Source of the DNA: Craspedostauros australis
Lineage: Eukaryota; Bacillariophyta; Bacillariophyceae; Mastogloiales; Achnanthaceae
Direction of reading: 5' to 3'
Length of the DNA stretch: 64,000 nucleotides
NCBI GenBank assembly: GCA_026770025.1
Contig: JAMXDE010000010.1
Location: forward strand, 434,001-498,000
This document shows, piece by piece, positions 13,500 to 23,966 of this stretch; the stretch's first letter is position 1, and every line of letters starts with the position of its first letter. A model generated the notes under the pieces. The model was not told the origin of the DNA. It ran no database searches and saw only the letters and a list, made by a program, of their open reading frames with translations. The position numbers were made by a program, and so were the translations under genes.

Positions 13500-14010
13500 G
13501 CATCACCAATGGAATATGGAATCTGGAGGACCATGGAAGGCAAGAGCTGATGTTGACAGGATGTCATCATGTCACCACGTCAACATCTGTCTCCACATCA
13601 GATCAAGGTGAAAATTTGATGACCAAGGGATATCGAGATCGTGGATGTACAAGGAGGAGTTCGGACAAGACATTGGCGATTACTCGCAGAGTAGCGGGCC
13701 AATAGAGAATGAGATGACAGAGTATATACCGAATACGGAATACATATCGAGCACGGAATATCGCATGGTGTGAACACGCAATATTGAGAGAGAGAGAGAG
13801 AGAGAGAGAGAATACGATGAACAGCAAGAGAGCATCTCACGTGCCGACTCATAGTCGGAGAGACGCACCAAGAGCATCAGGCAGAGCAACAAGAGGCACC
13901 AAGAGGATCGGAGTGCCAAGGTAATGAAATAGAAAACAGAACTGTAACAACCACTACCATCACCTACAGTTGCAAGAGTATCCGTGAGCGAAACTTGCCA
14001 ACATGTATTA
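13500..14010 (+). repeat. 3' LTR of the copia element (approximate ends)
   Basis: It matches the 5' LTR in the same order of blocks: GCATCACCAATGG, the TGTCA block at 13554-13574, a GA tract at 13788-13812, CCGACTCATAGT, CCAAGAGGATCGGAGT and AACTTGCCAACA. A 9-bp perfect inverted repeat (GATGTTGAC at 13549, GTCAACATC at 13579) flanks the TGTCA block here. No clear polypurine tract precedes the proposed left edge, so the true edge may differ by tens of bases. Confidence 0.72.
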
Positions 14011-15294
14011 CGTGAGCTGTGCGCTGCGCACCGCAAAACGCACAGCCAACACCTATTTGAGGACCACATGGGCGTTGCATTAATCGCAATGGCGTCATAA
14101 GGTGAGAATGATGGTGCACCATGGCAAAGAGGAGCAATGATCCAATGGGTGTGAAGGAAGTAGAGTCACACAGCAGAGTAGCATCTGGCCAATAGATGGC
14201 GAACAATGATGACACTGTAGTAGAGTCTACAATAGTACTGCATTGCACAATCGCACTCTACTGAAGTCAACGCCACGCACTTCTCTTCCGCAAGATGAAG
14301 GAGCACTACCGCTTTGCAGACACACACACAAACTACCAGACAGACTAACAAGACAACACAAGATACTGACATGAAGGCATACCCTACAAGACCGATAGAA
14401 CTGAAACCGAAGTCGGGATTGATGTCACATGATGGGAAGAACCCGGATCTAGTTTTCCTGTTGGACGATAAGAGACATTAATACGAATGTTGTATTTTAC
14501 CGCTGCTTTGTCCGTTGGGCATGGCCGGCGGACACATTTCCGCCTGGTCGGCGTGATGGCTGAATCCTTTCCGGTCGGAGTAGTAGTACAACCACCACTA
14601 GGAACCCTATCTGCATCTGTCCAGCATCGTGTCATACCTGTACGATCTACCCGCGCAGCTGCAGACAACACACCACTGTCTGCGAAGAGGGCACCAAAGG
14701 AAGGAAGAAACAAGAAACCGCTCACAACAGCACCGCACAAGGAGACATCGGATGGTACCGACGAACTGAAGGACGTGTCAACAAAAGATCTCAAGGAGGA
14801 CGTCGGCATCCAAAGGTTCCTCTAACCGCACCTCGCTCTCTTCAATCACATCTCGATCGACAACGACAGCAACAACGACAGCAACAACGACAGCAACAAC
14901 GACAGCAATAACAGCAATAACAACAACAACAGAAGCGCTGAAATAGCATCCGCAACCACAACAACAGCAACAAGCTCTCTGATACAAAGCACACGCAGGA
15001 GCGCAATCATAACTACGAGGAACGGCACAGGGACAGCAGCACTCAGAGGATCTTGGCTATTGCCCTTGCTTCCGCCCTCTCCTTGCCATCGTCGTCAGCA
15101 GTAGCCCAGGTTGGCAGGCAGGTTTGCAGGCAGACAGGTTACCCATTCAGGTCTCCGACTGATCCAATCCGTCCAGTCTATTCCCATTCCGTGCATTTCA
15201 GGTGCGGGTACAGGTGTAGGTGCGGGTACGATCATCACTTCAAGAAGCTTCACCAGCCATACCGACGACAAAGGAAGCCTTCGTGGGGATTGAG
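14011..15294. other. Intergenic, upstream of the histidine kinase
   Basis: It holds a 12-bp minisatellite (14861-14931) and several short frames. The least implausible one is ATG 14556 to 14825 (89 codons, Lys/Thr-rich, no recognised motif), which I do not call as a gene. The histidine kinase frame is open upstream of its first ATG, back to about 15220, so a further 5' exon cannot be excluded. Confidence 0.5.
14861..14931. repeat. 12-bp minisatellite CAACGACAGCAA
   Basis: About four good copies of CAACGACAGCAA grade into CAATAACAG and CAA triplets. It is in the presumed 5' flank of the histidine kinase gene. Confidence 0.9.
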
Positions 15295-18200
15295 ATGAAC
15301 GGGGTTGACCAGGAGGTACATCATCCGATGAATCTTGTCGCATCTGAACGGCAGGCAGACGGATGCGTGGCAATGGTTGTTGACAAGCTTCCGCTGGACC
15401 ATGACTCTGTGTCAACAGAGCAAGCACCTGCCCCTCAAAGCGTCAGCAAACAGAATGGGGAGGATGGTCACAAATACGCACCTTCGCAGATATCACAATC
15501 AGCCGCAGCCAATGCCGCTGCCACTGCAATGGCAGATGGTGCTGTGCTCACTATGACCCCTGATCACCATGCGGGAGAGGGACCAACCATCGTCGCTGGC
15601 GAATCAACACCACTACAGCAAGGTCCTGCAGTCGCGCCTGCCGCGCTGCAGCCCTTGTGGAACAGTTTCAATCTGCTCTCGATACCAGCATTCGGCGTTT
15701 CGCTGGATTCTCATACCAGCATCACCGCCGCCACCGCTAGGACTGTCACCAACGATACCAACGACGCCAACGAAATCAGCATGATCGACGGCACCACAGA
15801 TGATAACAGCAACGCCAACGAGCACATCGACCATTGCAACGGACAGACCGGTCATGATCACGCCGTCAGCATCAATGTTGATGGTGGTACTGGTGCTAGT
15901 GCTGGTGCTCACGCCGATGTGGCATACACAATCCAATTCTGGAACAAGTCCATGGCCACATCTTCACGATTTGAATCGGCGGAAGTCATCAACACTCCCC
16001 TCTCGTGGTACTTTCTCCACGCGCACGATATTCAACGATTCCACCATCTGCTTCACAGACCTGCTCATTTGCAGCAAGATCAGCAGCAACACAGCCGCCA
16101 ATCGATGTTCAAGTTCCGCGCCAATGATGGCCGCATACGCACCTTCATATTCCAATGCTCGCAACTCCAGCCATCTGCCTGGGTCGTCATGGTCACCGAT
16201 ATCACACCGCGTCTGACTGCGATCAGCACAAATGACCACTGCACCTCACATGCGAACATAAATAGTCGCAGCTCCAATGGCGCAAAGGAAGCATTGTCTT
16301 CACCGGCGGCCACCGGCAATCCCGCTGATATCAGCACGAAATACGACGCGGGAACGAATTCCGCACCGAGTACAACACCGACGCCAGCAGCAACATCAGC
16401 ACCAGCACCAACCACAACACAGACAACGTCATCGCCGTGCCTTGATCTGCTGCCGTATCCTTCCCTCTCCATCATTGCGGAGGGCAAGATCGATCAATGG
16501 AATCTGCAAATGACCAAGCTCACCGGATACACTCACCATGACGTCCTCGGCATGTCCTTCGTGCAAACTTCGATCGTCGCGGAAGATCGACAGAAGGTAC
16601 ATTCCTGGTTACAAAGGTTCCACATCACTGGAAAATACCAACGGATGGACACTGCGATCACAACCAACAGAGGTGACGTACCAATCGTTCCCGTCGCTTT
16701 GCGTCTTTCGATGCGGCACAATGAAAACGGCAGACGAACTGGCTGCTTCGTCTTCGTGCAGCCAGCATATCCCGCAGTCACTGCCACGTCGCCGTTCGTT
16801 CCTCATGTGATGAATGCTGCAGCTTCACAAATGAACGGCCACGCTGAACCGACACCGCACATGACGCCAGCAGAGTTAAATCAAGGCGGCATCACCATGA
16901 ACAACGCTGCCATCCACATCAATGGCAACGCAAATGCAAACCACAACTATGGCGGTCACAATGGCACAAGTGCACACGTCGTGGCCGACGATGCATACAA
17001 CGTCCGCACGGTCGGCAGCAACACGAGCAACAAAAGTAGCACGAACGGTGCCTCCCAAGAATTTTCATCCTTTCTTCTGTCGTCGGTTGCTTCAAAGATC
17101 CCTATCTTTGCGGTGCATCGAGGGTCCGGCACCATTGTGTATTGGAATGCATGCTGCGAATCTTTCTTTCAGACACCGCAAGACTACATCCTGGGCGAAT
17201 CCTTCATCGACAGCTTCCGAAAAGACAACATGGACGAATTGGAAGTCCAAATCGAGAATGCTAACAACGGCAGCGCCAGCAGCACAACTGCAACCGTGCC
17301 CATAGAGTTGTCATTGCATGATGAAGACGACGCGATCTTCATGGTCACGATCGTCCCCCAAACGGACACGGACGAAATATACTGCGTCGTGGATCCTGCA
17401 TCGGCGCCTGCCATATCTCAACACCAGGAGGAGCGGGGGCAGCAGCAACAGCAGGAGCAGCAACGCGAGGAAGAGGATCTATTCCAACGACCGCAGCAAG
17501 ACCAAGATCAACGACAGTCACGTCAGATGCATTTCGATGACGACATTGGTGATAGCGGTGATAACCATGACGTCGACACCGACGCCGACAACACCAGTGG
17601 CGGTCCATTGACACTTCCCCGCGAGGATGGTGGATTTGGTGGTCGGAGCAACGATGGTGACGTCTCCGGCCTTGACGCATCGTTGCAACATTTCATCGAA
17701 TCCGCGAACGTTTCGATCTTCTCTCTGAACACCGAAGGTTGCATCATGGATTGGAATTACACCATGCAAGATATCACTGGTTTCACGGAAGAGGACGTCT
17801 ACGGCGAATCCTTCCTCAACTCCTTCGTCGATCCGTCCTTCCGCAATCCGATGGAATCAGTCATCGGCATCTGCTTGCAGGAGGGGCGGGGGACGTCCAA
17901 CATGGAGCTGGAGATTTGGACCAAGTACGAAACGACCAAGATTCTGCTTGTCAATTTCATGCCCCGGCGACGCAAGGAGAGTGATGCATTCGCAGATGGT
18001 GATGCCGATCCGGCCTGGGATATGATGGACCAGGACAGCGGCGTCATCGGGATTTGGGCGATCGCGCAGGACATCACGGAGGCCTGCAAGCACGATCGCG
18101 CCGTTGCCTCCATGGCGAACGAATTACGCCAACTGATTGACACCGCCAACGCGCCCATTTTCGGGATCGACTGTGACGGCGACGTCAACGAATGGAATGA

Positions 18201-20034
18201 CAAGACGGCCGAAATCACCGGGTATTCCAAGGATGAAGCCTTCGATTGTTCGTTGGTGGAAGAATTCATCGTCCCTCACATGAAGGAATCCGTGCAACAC
18301 GTGCTGGACTCCGCCCTGCAAGGCCGCGGGACGTCGAACTACGAGCTGGAATTCCGCACCAAGACCAACGAGATCCGCCATCTGCTCGTCAATGCCACCA
18401 CACGCCGTGATGCTGACAACAACGTGGTGGGTGTGGTCGGGGTGGCGCAGGATGTGACGGAGGCCGTGCAGCGCGACCGCGCCGTCGCGGGGATGGCATC
18501 CGAGCTGCGGCAGCTCATCGACACGGCGAATGCTCCCATATTTGGCATCGACATCGATGGCAACGTCAACGAATGGAACCGGCGCACTTCGGAGATCACG
18601 GGGTACTCCAAGGAGAATGCCTTCGATGAGCCGTTGGTCGACAAGTTCATCGCGGAGCCGATGAGAGAGAAGGTGCAGGAAATATTGGATGCCGCGTTGG
18701 AAGGGAAGGAGACGTCGAATTACGAGCTAGAATTCGTCTCGAAGGATGGCGAACCCCGCTTCCTGCTGGTCAATGCGACCACGCGACGCGATCCTGAAAA
18801 CCGAGTCGTCGGCGTGGTGGGAGTGGCGCAGGACGTCACCGAGGATCGCAAGCATGCGCAGGCGCTGCGAGAAATGCAGTACATGCGAGCATCGCAAGAG
18901 GCCAAGGTGGAGACCGAGCGCAACATGACAGCGTACTTTGCCCACGAATTGCGAAATCCGTTGGGCGCCATCGACAGCGCACTGAACGCCATGCCCGACG
19001 ATCTGCCGGAGACCGCCAAATCCTTAATCTCTGGCATGCAGCTCTGCACAGGCTTCATGTCATCGATCATGAACAACCTTCTGGACGTGCGCAAGATGGA
19101 AGAGGGGAAGATGCGTCTCAGCAAGACGCCCATCTCACTGCGCAAAATCCTCGACGGCGTGCACAAGATGCTGCTGCCGTCCGTGCGAACCGGTGTGCAA
19201 TTCCTCAAGGTTTGCACGACCGAAAAGCGCAACGACTGGGTGCTCGGCGATGCCCATCGCATCCAACAGGTCATGACGAATGTGGTGACCAATGCCATCA
19301 AGTACACGGTGAAGGGCTCCATCACGTTACGGGTTGGTTGGGAAGGCAAGGAAGTTAGATTCGAATGCATCGACACGGGTCCCGGCATCCCCAAGAGCGC
19401 TCAAAAGATCCTGTTCCAGCGCTTCGTGCAACGCGGCGGCGCGCCTGGCACCGGTCTGGGCTTGGCCATCGCTAAGCACCTTGTCGATCTTACCATGGGG
19501 TCCATTCACTTTGAGAGCGATCCCACGGTGCGCGCAGGCACAACGTGCATCGTCAGGATGCCATTGCCGTTGTGCGATGCTCCCGAAACCACCATCGAGG
19601 AGAGCACGGCGTTGATCGAGGAACCTGTCTCCTTCCTCATCATCGACGACATCAAGATGAATCGATCCATGCTGAAACGACGCATCAAGAAGGGAATCGC
19701 GCCGAATTCTGTCATCGCAGAGGCCGAGACTGGCGAAGAAGCGTTGACGACGTGCGGCGACAGACGATTCGACGTCCTCGTAGTGGATCAATTCATGGAA
19801 GATGCGGGCGGCGTTATGGTGGGGACCGACGTCGTATTCGCGATGCGGCGGATTGGCATCGATTCCGTCATCATCGGTTGCTCTGGAAACGATATTAGCA
19901 CGCAGTTCTTCGAGGCTGGAGCTGACCACGTCTGGCAGAAGCCAATGCCATCGAATATGACCATCATCAAGGATCTGCGGGCATCATTGGAGAAACGGAA
20001 GTACTTCACAAGGGTACGCAATGCGATGAAGTAG
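15295..20034 (+). CDS. Hybrid sensor histidine kinase with about six PAS domains
   Basis: It is a predicted 1579-residue two-component sensor with a covalently attached receiver. The start is the first ATG of the frame. PAS-like segments begin near residues 121 (weak), 383, 597, 802, 947 and 1074. The last two are near copies (both open LIDTANAPIFGID and contain EITGYSK). The HisKA box is FAHELRNPLGA with the phospho-acceptor His at 1217. The ATPase has an N box (NVVTNAIKYT, about 1328), DTGPGIP (1360) and GTGLGLAIAKH (about 1385). The receiver starts FLIIDDIKMN, with acceptor Asp at 1498 (LVVDQFM) and the conserved Lys in WQKPMP. No transmembrane segment or LOV cysteine motif was seen, so it is probably cytosolic; the ligand is unknown. 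The linkers between the early PAS domains are long and rich in Asn, Thr, Gln and His. Confidence 0.93.
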   Translation: MNGVDQEVHHPMNLVASERQADGCVAMVVDKLPLDHDSVSTEQAPAPQSVSKQNGEDGHKYAPSQISQSAAANAAATAMADGAVLTMTPDHHAGEGPTIVAGESTPLQQGPAVAPAALQPLWNSFNLLSIPAFGVSLDSHTSITAATARTVTNDTNDANEISMIDGTTDDNSNANEHIDHCNGQTGHDHAVSINVDGGTGASAGAHADVAYTIQFWNKSMATSSRFESAEVINTPLSWYFLHAHDIQRFHHLLHRPAHLQQDQQQHSRQSMFKFRANDGRIRTFIFQCSQLQPSAWVVMVTDITPRLTAISTNDHCTSHANINSRSSNGAKEALSSPAATGNPADISTKYDAGTNSAPSTTPTPAATSAPAPTTTQTTSSPCLDLLPYPSLSIIAEGKIDQWNLQMTKLTGYTHHDVLGMSFVQTSIVAEDRQKVHSWLQRFHITGKYQRMDTAITTNRGDVPIVPVALRLSMRHNENGRRTGCFVFVQPAYPAVTATSPFVPHVMNAAASQMNGHAEPTPHMTPAELNQGGITMNNAAIHINGNANANHNYGGHNGTSAHVVADDAYNVRTVGSNTSNKSSTNGASQEFSSFLLSSVASKIPIFAVHRGSGTIVYWNACCESFFQTPQDYILGESFIDSFRKDNMDELEVQIENANNGSASSTTATVPIELSLHDEDDAIFMVTIVPQTDTDEIYCVVDPASAPAISQHQEERGQQQQQEQQREEEDLFQRPQQDQDQRQSRQMHFDDDIGDSGDNHDVDTDADNTSGGPLTLPREDGGFGGRSNDGDVSGLDASLQHFIESANVSIFSLNTEGCIMDWNYTMQDITGFTEEDVYGESFLNSFVDPSFRNPMESVIGICLQEGRGTSNMELEIWTKYETTKILLVNFMPRRRKESDAFADGDADPAWDMMDQDSGVIGIWAIAQDITEACKHDRAVASMANELRQLIDTANAPIFGIDCDGDVNEWNDKTAEITGYSKDEAFDCSLVEEFIVPHMKESVQHVLDSALQGRGTSNYELEFRTKTNEIRHLLVNATTRRDADNNVVGVVGVAQDVTEAVQRDRAVAGMASELRQLIDTANAPIFGIDIDGNVNEWNRRTSEITGYSKENAFDEPLVDKFIAEPMREKVQEILDAALEGKETSNYELEFVSKDGEPRFLLVNATTRRDPENRVVGVVGVAQDVTEDRKHAQALREMQYMRASQEAKVETERNMTAYFAHELRNPLGAIDSALNAMPDDLPETAKSLISGMQLCTGFMSSIMNNLLDVRKMEEGKMRLSKTPISLRKILDGVHKMLLPSVRTGVQFLKVCTTEKRNDWVLGDAHRIQQVMTNVVTNAIKYTVKGSITLRVGWEGKEVRFECIDTGPGIPKSAQKILFQRFVQRGGAPGTGLGLAIAKHLVDLTMGSIHFESDPTVRAGTTCIVRMPLPLCDAPETTIEESTALIEEPVSFLIIDDIKMNRSMLKRRIKKGIAPNSVIAEAETGEEALTTCGDRRFDVLVVDQFMEDAGGVMVGTDVVFAMRRIGIDSVIIGCSGNDISTQFFEAGADHVWQKPMPSNMTIIKDLRASLEKRKYFTRVRNAMK

Positions 20035-20579
20035 TTGCGCATTTGGCGCTTGTTGCATACGTGCAGTGAGGCATCACGATGGCGCTCCGTTCCATCCGGA
20101 CGAGTAGTACTCGCGGTCGGACACGAACTCGAGCTCGTGCGAGTCGTAGTAGGGGTACCCTCTATGTCTTTCATCATGAGATGGTGCGCCCACTGCACCT
20201 TTCTGCACGACCTTCCTATTTTTATCGCAGGTTGCAAGACAGCACGCAGTCTGGACGTACGACCTACATTTTAAACGCAAAGGGCACCATGACATGCAAA
20301 TATGATGGGACGGAACGGGAGGTGTAGCGCACCAATAGGGCAAGCTGGGTTGCATTTGCTCGTCTTCGTGATGTGGATTATTAGGATATTCTTACCTACT
20401 TGGAGGATCTACATCCAGAGTGAGCGGCAATTGCTTTGGCTGCTGACTGTGTGCCAAAGAAGACCTTTCCATGTATCATGCAAAATGCAATACTATTTTT
20501 GCTTCGCGGAGTCCAATGTTGCTGTCATGTGAGGATGGACCGCGTTCACGTGGATGCAAGATGATGCGCTGCCTCTTCT
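20035..20579. other. Convergent intergenic region
   Basis: It lies tail-to-tail between the histidine kinase and the DUF6824-like gene and presumably holds both 3' UTRs. No gene or distinct repeat was seen. Confidence 0.6.
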
Positions 20580-22946
20580 CTACCCAGTTGTCTCGGCGCT
20601 TTGCTCATCCCAGTTCCGTCGTGGCTGTCGCAGTTGCTGCACTTCTTGAGGCGACGGTTGCATTATTGGTGCTGGTGGTCCTGTTGGCGGTGCAGGATGC
20701 GCCATCATCACAGGCGATGGCGAGCTGCGCCGTAGGAAATCGTTCTCCCGTTTGAGCGTGTGCACCAGCAGCTCCAATTTTTGGATCCGGGTGACGAACT
20801 CCGTGACGAGGCAGCCAAAGATCGACGGCGGGGCCTCTGGCACAGGTGGTGGAGGCATTTGGAATGCATGTCCAAAGTTCGGTTCTGGGTGCGGCGTCGT
20901 TGGGTAGAATTGTGGTGGCTGTGAGTGTGAGTGTGGCTGTGACTGTGGTCGTCCTTGTGCTCGCGGTTGAGGTTGCGTTTGTGGTGGCAGCATGGTTGGG
21001 GCTGCCACAGCTGTCACGCTTGTTGCAGTACCTGTTGGTTCTACGTGATGCACGTGGTGCACGCGATGTCCGTCGTGCGTGGTGGCTGCGCTGCTTGGTG
21101 TTGGTGACGCTGAAGGTTGCTGTAGCTGTTGGGCTGATCCTTGTGGTTGCCAGGGCTGGTGTCGATGGATCTCGTCGACATTGTCGTTGACGTTGTCATT
21201 GTGATCGTCGCAGTGCGCCATGACAGTTCCGAAGATCTCCGCAACTCCGCAGCTCCGACGTGCGGCGTTCGCCGGAGAGACTCGCTGTATGTGGCGGAAC
21301 ATAGCGATGTGCTTTCCACTACGATGCTCCTCCTCGGCCTCGTCACGCTGTCTCTTCGGTGGTCTCTCATTCTCTTGGTTCTCACAGATGAGTGAAGTTT
21401 CTGCGGCGGCAACATCTGCTGCTGTTGTTGTAGCCTGGAACAATGGATGATTCTTGTCTGTTTCTCGGTTTGTTGTGAGTGTTTGGGCAGGTTTGTCGTT
21501 GCTGCCTTCATCTTCGTTGTTCACAATGTTGGCATCGTCATCATCCTGATTGCCGATGGTGGTTGCGATTGCAATCGCGGCTGCGTGCATGTCTGTGATG
21601 TTGATGATTTCCGGGTTTGTGTCTGCAGAACTGCCGAAGGCCCCGGCCTCTGCAGCATCTTTGGTGGCATCTTTGGTGGCATCTTTGGTTTCAAGAGAGA
21701 AAAGTGTGCTGATCGGATCGATGGAATCGTGTAGCGCGGTAGTAGCAGCGTGTTCGGCATTCGGTCCTGCGATGTTCTCAGCCATGAGCTCAGCTTGTAG
21801 CTGTGCTCTTGTTCGTGTCCGAGGTGTCGCTGATACCTGTGGTTGCGACTCTGGGTGCGACCATCCTTGTTTCTGTGGTTGCTGGTCATGCCCATTTCGC
21901 TCTTCATGTTCATCCTCATGATCGTGCACGCTCTGTTCCTTGTCGTCTTTGTGGCCGGCATCGTGACCACGGTAACCACCGCCATCTTCGTCACGCTGGA
22001 CAACGTCGTCAACGATACCTTGTGGCTCCGAATCGATCTCGTTCAGCGCATGCGGATGCTGTTGCTCCAGCTGCTCCTGCTGCATGTCTTCGTCTGTCCC
22101 GACGTTCGATGGCGGCGGTGCTTGTGTCTGCATCTGCATTTGGGCGATGTCGAGTGCAGGTTCCTGATGATCTTGGGTCGATTGTTCTTGCTTGAGTTGG
22201 ATGCTGTTTCTATGCTGCTTGGCGCGCTTGGGTCGTTTCTGGCGCAGCTGCATCTTCTGCTGCCTCATCTTCTTCTTGCGGCAATCACGGAGCGCTTGCA
22301 TGACTGTGGTGACGACTTTGGCGGCATTGACCTCCCTGAACTTGCCGTCGACCCATTCCTGGAAGGATCCTTTGGCGTCGACGATGGGCACCACGACCTT
22401 GCTCCATGCGAAGTCTCGCTTGTCCAGAGCACGCAGCGTCGCGTACTCCAGCGCGTTTTCCTCGATCAGCTGACGGTACAACTTGTTGTGCTGCAGACCC
22501 GTGCTCGTGTTGCTTGCGCTCGATCGTCCCAAGTACACGTTGTGTTCGTTGGTCTTGGCGGAGCGCAGCTGTTCATGTTCATGTGCGTGTGCATGTGCGT
22601 GTGTGCGTTCTTCTCTGGACGTCGATGCTCGCGCTGGGGTCAACGGTTGCTCGACTCGTACCTGTTGTTCTCCAGAGACCCGGTTTGGCGCCACCTCCTG
22701 CGCACCATTGTTCCCCCCTGTCTCGCTGTCTTCTCGCACCACCCCGCTATCTGCAGCAACGATTCTTGTGGCGGAGGCGCCCGGTCCGTTGTCCCGTTCA
22801 TCTGCGCACACCGGTGCATCCCTCGTGCTGGTTTCCCCTGCATCCCCCATGCTGCTTTCCCCGGTCTCCCTGTCCATCTCATTCGATGTCATGTTGTTCA
22901 GCGCTCCTCGACCATGTAGATATGTTTGGGAAGAGTACGTTGGCAT
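20580..22946 (-). CDS. DUF6824-like protein, low-complexity
   Basis: It predicts 788 residues from ATG 22946. Residues about 135-223 resemble the DUF6824 domain widespread in diatoms: NVYLGR in place of the usual VLLGRG, then RQLIEENALEYATLRALDK, then a Phe/Trp region and VTTVMQALRD, followed by a very basic KKKMRQQK stretch. The rest is Gln, His and acid-rich and probably disordered. Near the C terminus, FVTRIQKLELLVHTLKREN looks like a short leucine-rich coiled coil. The basic region next to the domain and the coiled coil would suit a nuclear, possibly DNA-binding, role, but this is inference; DUF6824 has no established function. The opposite strand also shows a long open frame (21843-22919), which I treat as a shadow. 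Confidence 0.72.
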   Translation of the reverse strand: MPTYSSQTYLHGRGALNNMTSNEMDRETGESSMGDAGETSTRDAPVCADERDNGPGASATRIVAADSGVVREDSETGGNNGAQEVAPNRVSGEQQVRVEQPLTPARASTSREERTHAHAHAHEHEQLRSAKTNEHNVYLGRSSASNTSTGLQHNKLYRQLIEENALEYATLRALDKRDFAWSKVVVPIVDAKGSFQEWVDGKFREVNAAKVVTTVMQALRDCRKKKMRQQKMQLRQKRPKRAKQHRNSIQLKQEQSTQDHQEPALDIAQMQMQTQAPPPSNVGTDEDMQQEQLEQQHPHALNEIDSEPQGIVDDVVQRDEDGGGYRGHDAGHKDDKEQSVHDHEDEHEERNGHDQQPQKQGWSHPESQPQVSATPRTRTRAQLQAELMAENIAGPNAEHAATTALHDSIDPISTLFSLETKDATKDATKDAAEAGAFGSSADTNPEIINITDMHAAAIAIATTIGNQDDDDANIVNNEDEGSNDKPAQTLTTNRETDKNHPLFQATTTAADVAAAETSLICENQENERPPKRQRDEAEEEHRSGKHIAMFRHIQRVSPANAARRSCGVAEIFGTVMAHCDDHNDNVNDNVDEIHRHQPWQPQGSAQQLQQPSASPTPSSAATTHDGHRVHHVHHVEPTGTATSVTAVAAPTMLPPQTQPQPRAQGRPQSQPHSHSQPPQFYPTTPHPEPNFGHAFQMPPPPVPEAPPSIFGCLVTEFVTRIQKLELLVHTLKRENDFLRRSSPSPVMMAHPAPPTGPPAPIMQPSPQEVQQLRQPRRNWDEQSAETTG

Positions 22947-23966
22947 GGAACCCCTTCGCCCCCTTCTGCCATTCGATCCACTGATCGCCGTCAGTTGGAT
23001 TTGTCGTCAGTTGAGGCAACGTTCGTGATTTCCGTCCCATTCCATTCTATTCCATTCTCCTGTTAGACGAGAGAAAAGTAGAGTATCTTGGTGCAGCTCA
23101 CTGCGTGGCAAGACGTGTAGCAGTGCGGTGTTACCCGTCCGCAGTTGCGCGCCAAGATTGCAACATCAGCCAATCCATCTTACCACCCCACCACTATTCT
23201 TCTCTGTTTCTCGCGTGTCGTCGCAGTCGTCGTTGTTCCAATCAACTCTTTCCGTGCAAAGTACGAGCGCAAAGCACAGGCACAGAAACCCAACGCTCAT
23301 TTTCTTCGCGCCACAACCGCAACACACCACGAAAAGGCGTGCAAATCGCCGAAAAACGGCAACAAACACACGATTATGATTCACGGACGTTTCGAGAATG
23401 AGTCACGTGCGAGCCATGAATCGATGTTGAATTTGCCGATTCCCGAGTTTATCGTATCGTGACTCACAGGAGCCACGAGCTCCGGTCATTTTGTTCTCCG
23501 CCGTCGTCTGTCTGTGGATCCGTCGCAGGTTGAACGATGGAGAATGACGCAAACGGTCAGAGAGAGGAATGACGGAGAATCTTCCACACCCACCACCACC
23601 ACCAACAAAGGAGGAACAAAGACAACAACAAAGATGATGATGGTGGTTGGTGACGTGAACGTGAGTGCCACCATCCGCACAATCTCGCTGACATCAAGGG
23701 GGAGGAATGGACGTTGCGGCCGCCACGTCCGCCGTTTCACGATTCCAAACGTACCGAATCGAACGAAGCCACATCCCCAAGCCTCATTTCCATTCTCACA
23801 AACCCAACAATTCCTCGACGAAGCGACAGCTCCAAGCTCACGTTCAAGTTCACAGCCCTCGATCATCATCCACGACCATACCAGGACACGCCGATTGACT
23901 TTGACCGATTCCGCAGACTTTCTCATTCCAACAACCGCAACCGCAACAACAACAACAAAAGCCATC
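22947..23966. other. Divergent intergenic / promoter region
   Basis: It separates the DUF6824-like gene (-) from threonine synthase (+). The threonine synthase frame is open upstream from about 23514, with an ATG at 23544. That stretch is Thr/Arg/Ser-rich and unlike the enzyme family, so I treat it as 5' UTR, though an N-terminal extension remains possible. Confidence 0.5.

Noticed and set aside
14556..14825. Small 89-codon gene upstream of the histidine kinase
   Set aside because: There is only an ATG and a Lys/Thr-rich frame; no motif or supporting signal.
21843..22919. 358-codon plus-strand frame
   Set aside because: It is antisense to the DUF6824-like gene, which has a recognisable domain and a longer frame. 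The antisense translation is Leu/Val-rich without a motif.
23544..23966. N-terminal extension of threonine synthase
   Set aside because: The extra 141 residues are low-complexity and lack a recognisable targeting peptide, and family homology begins at ATG 23967.
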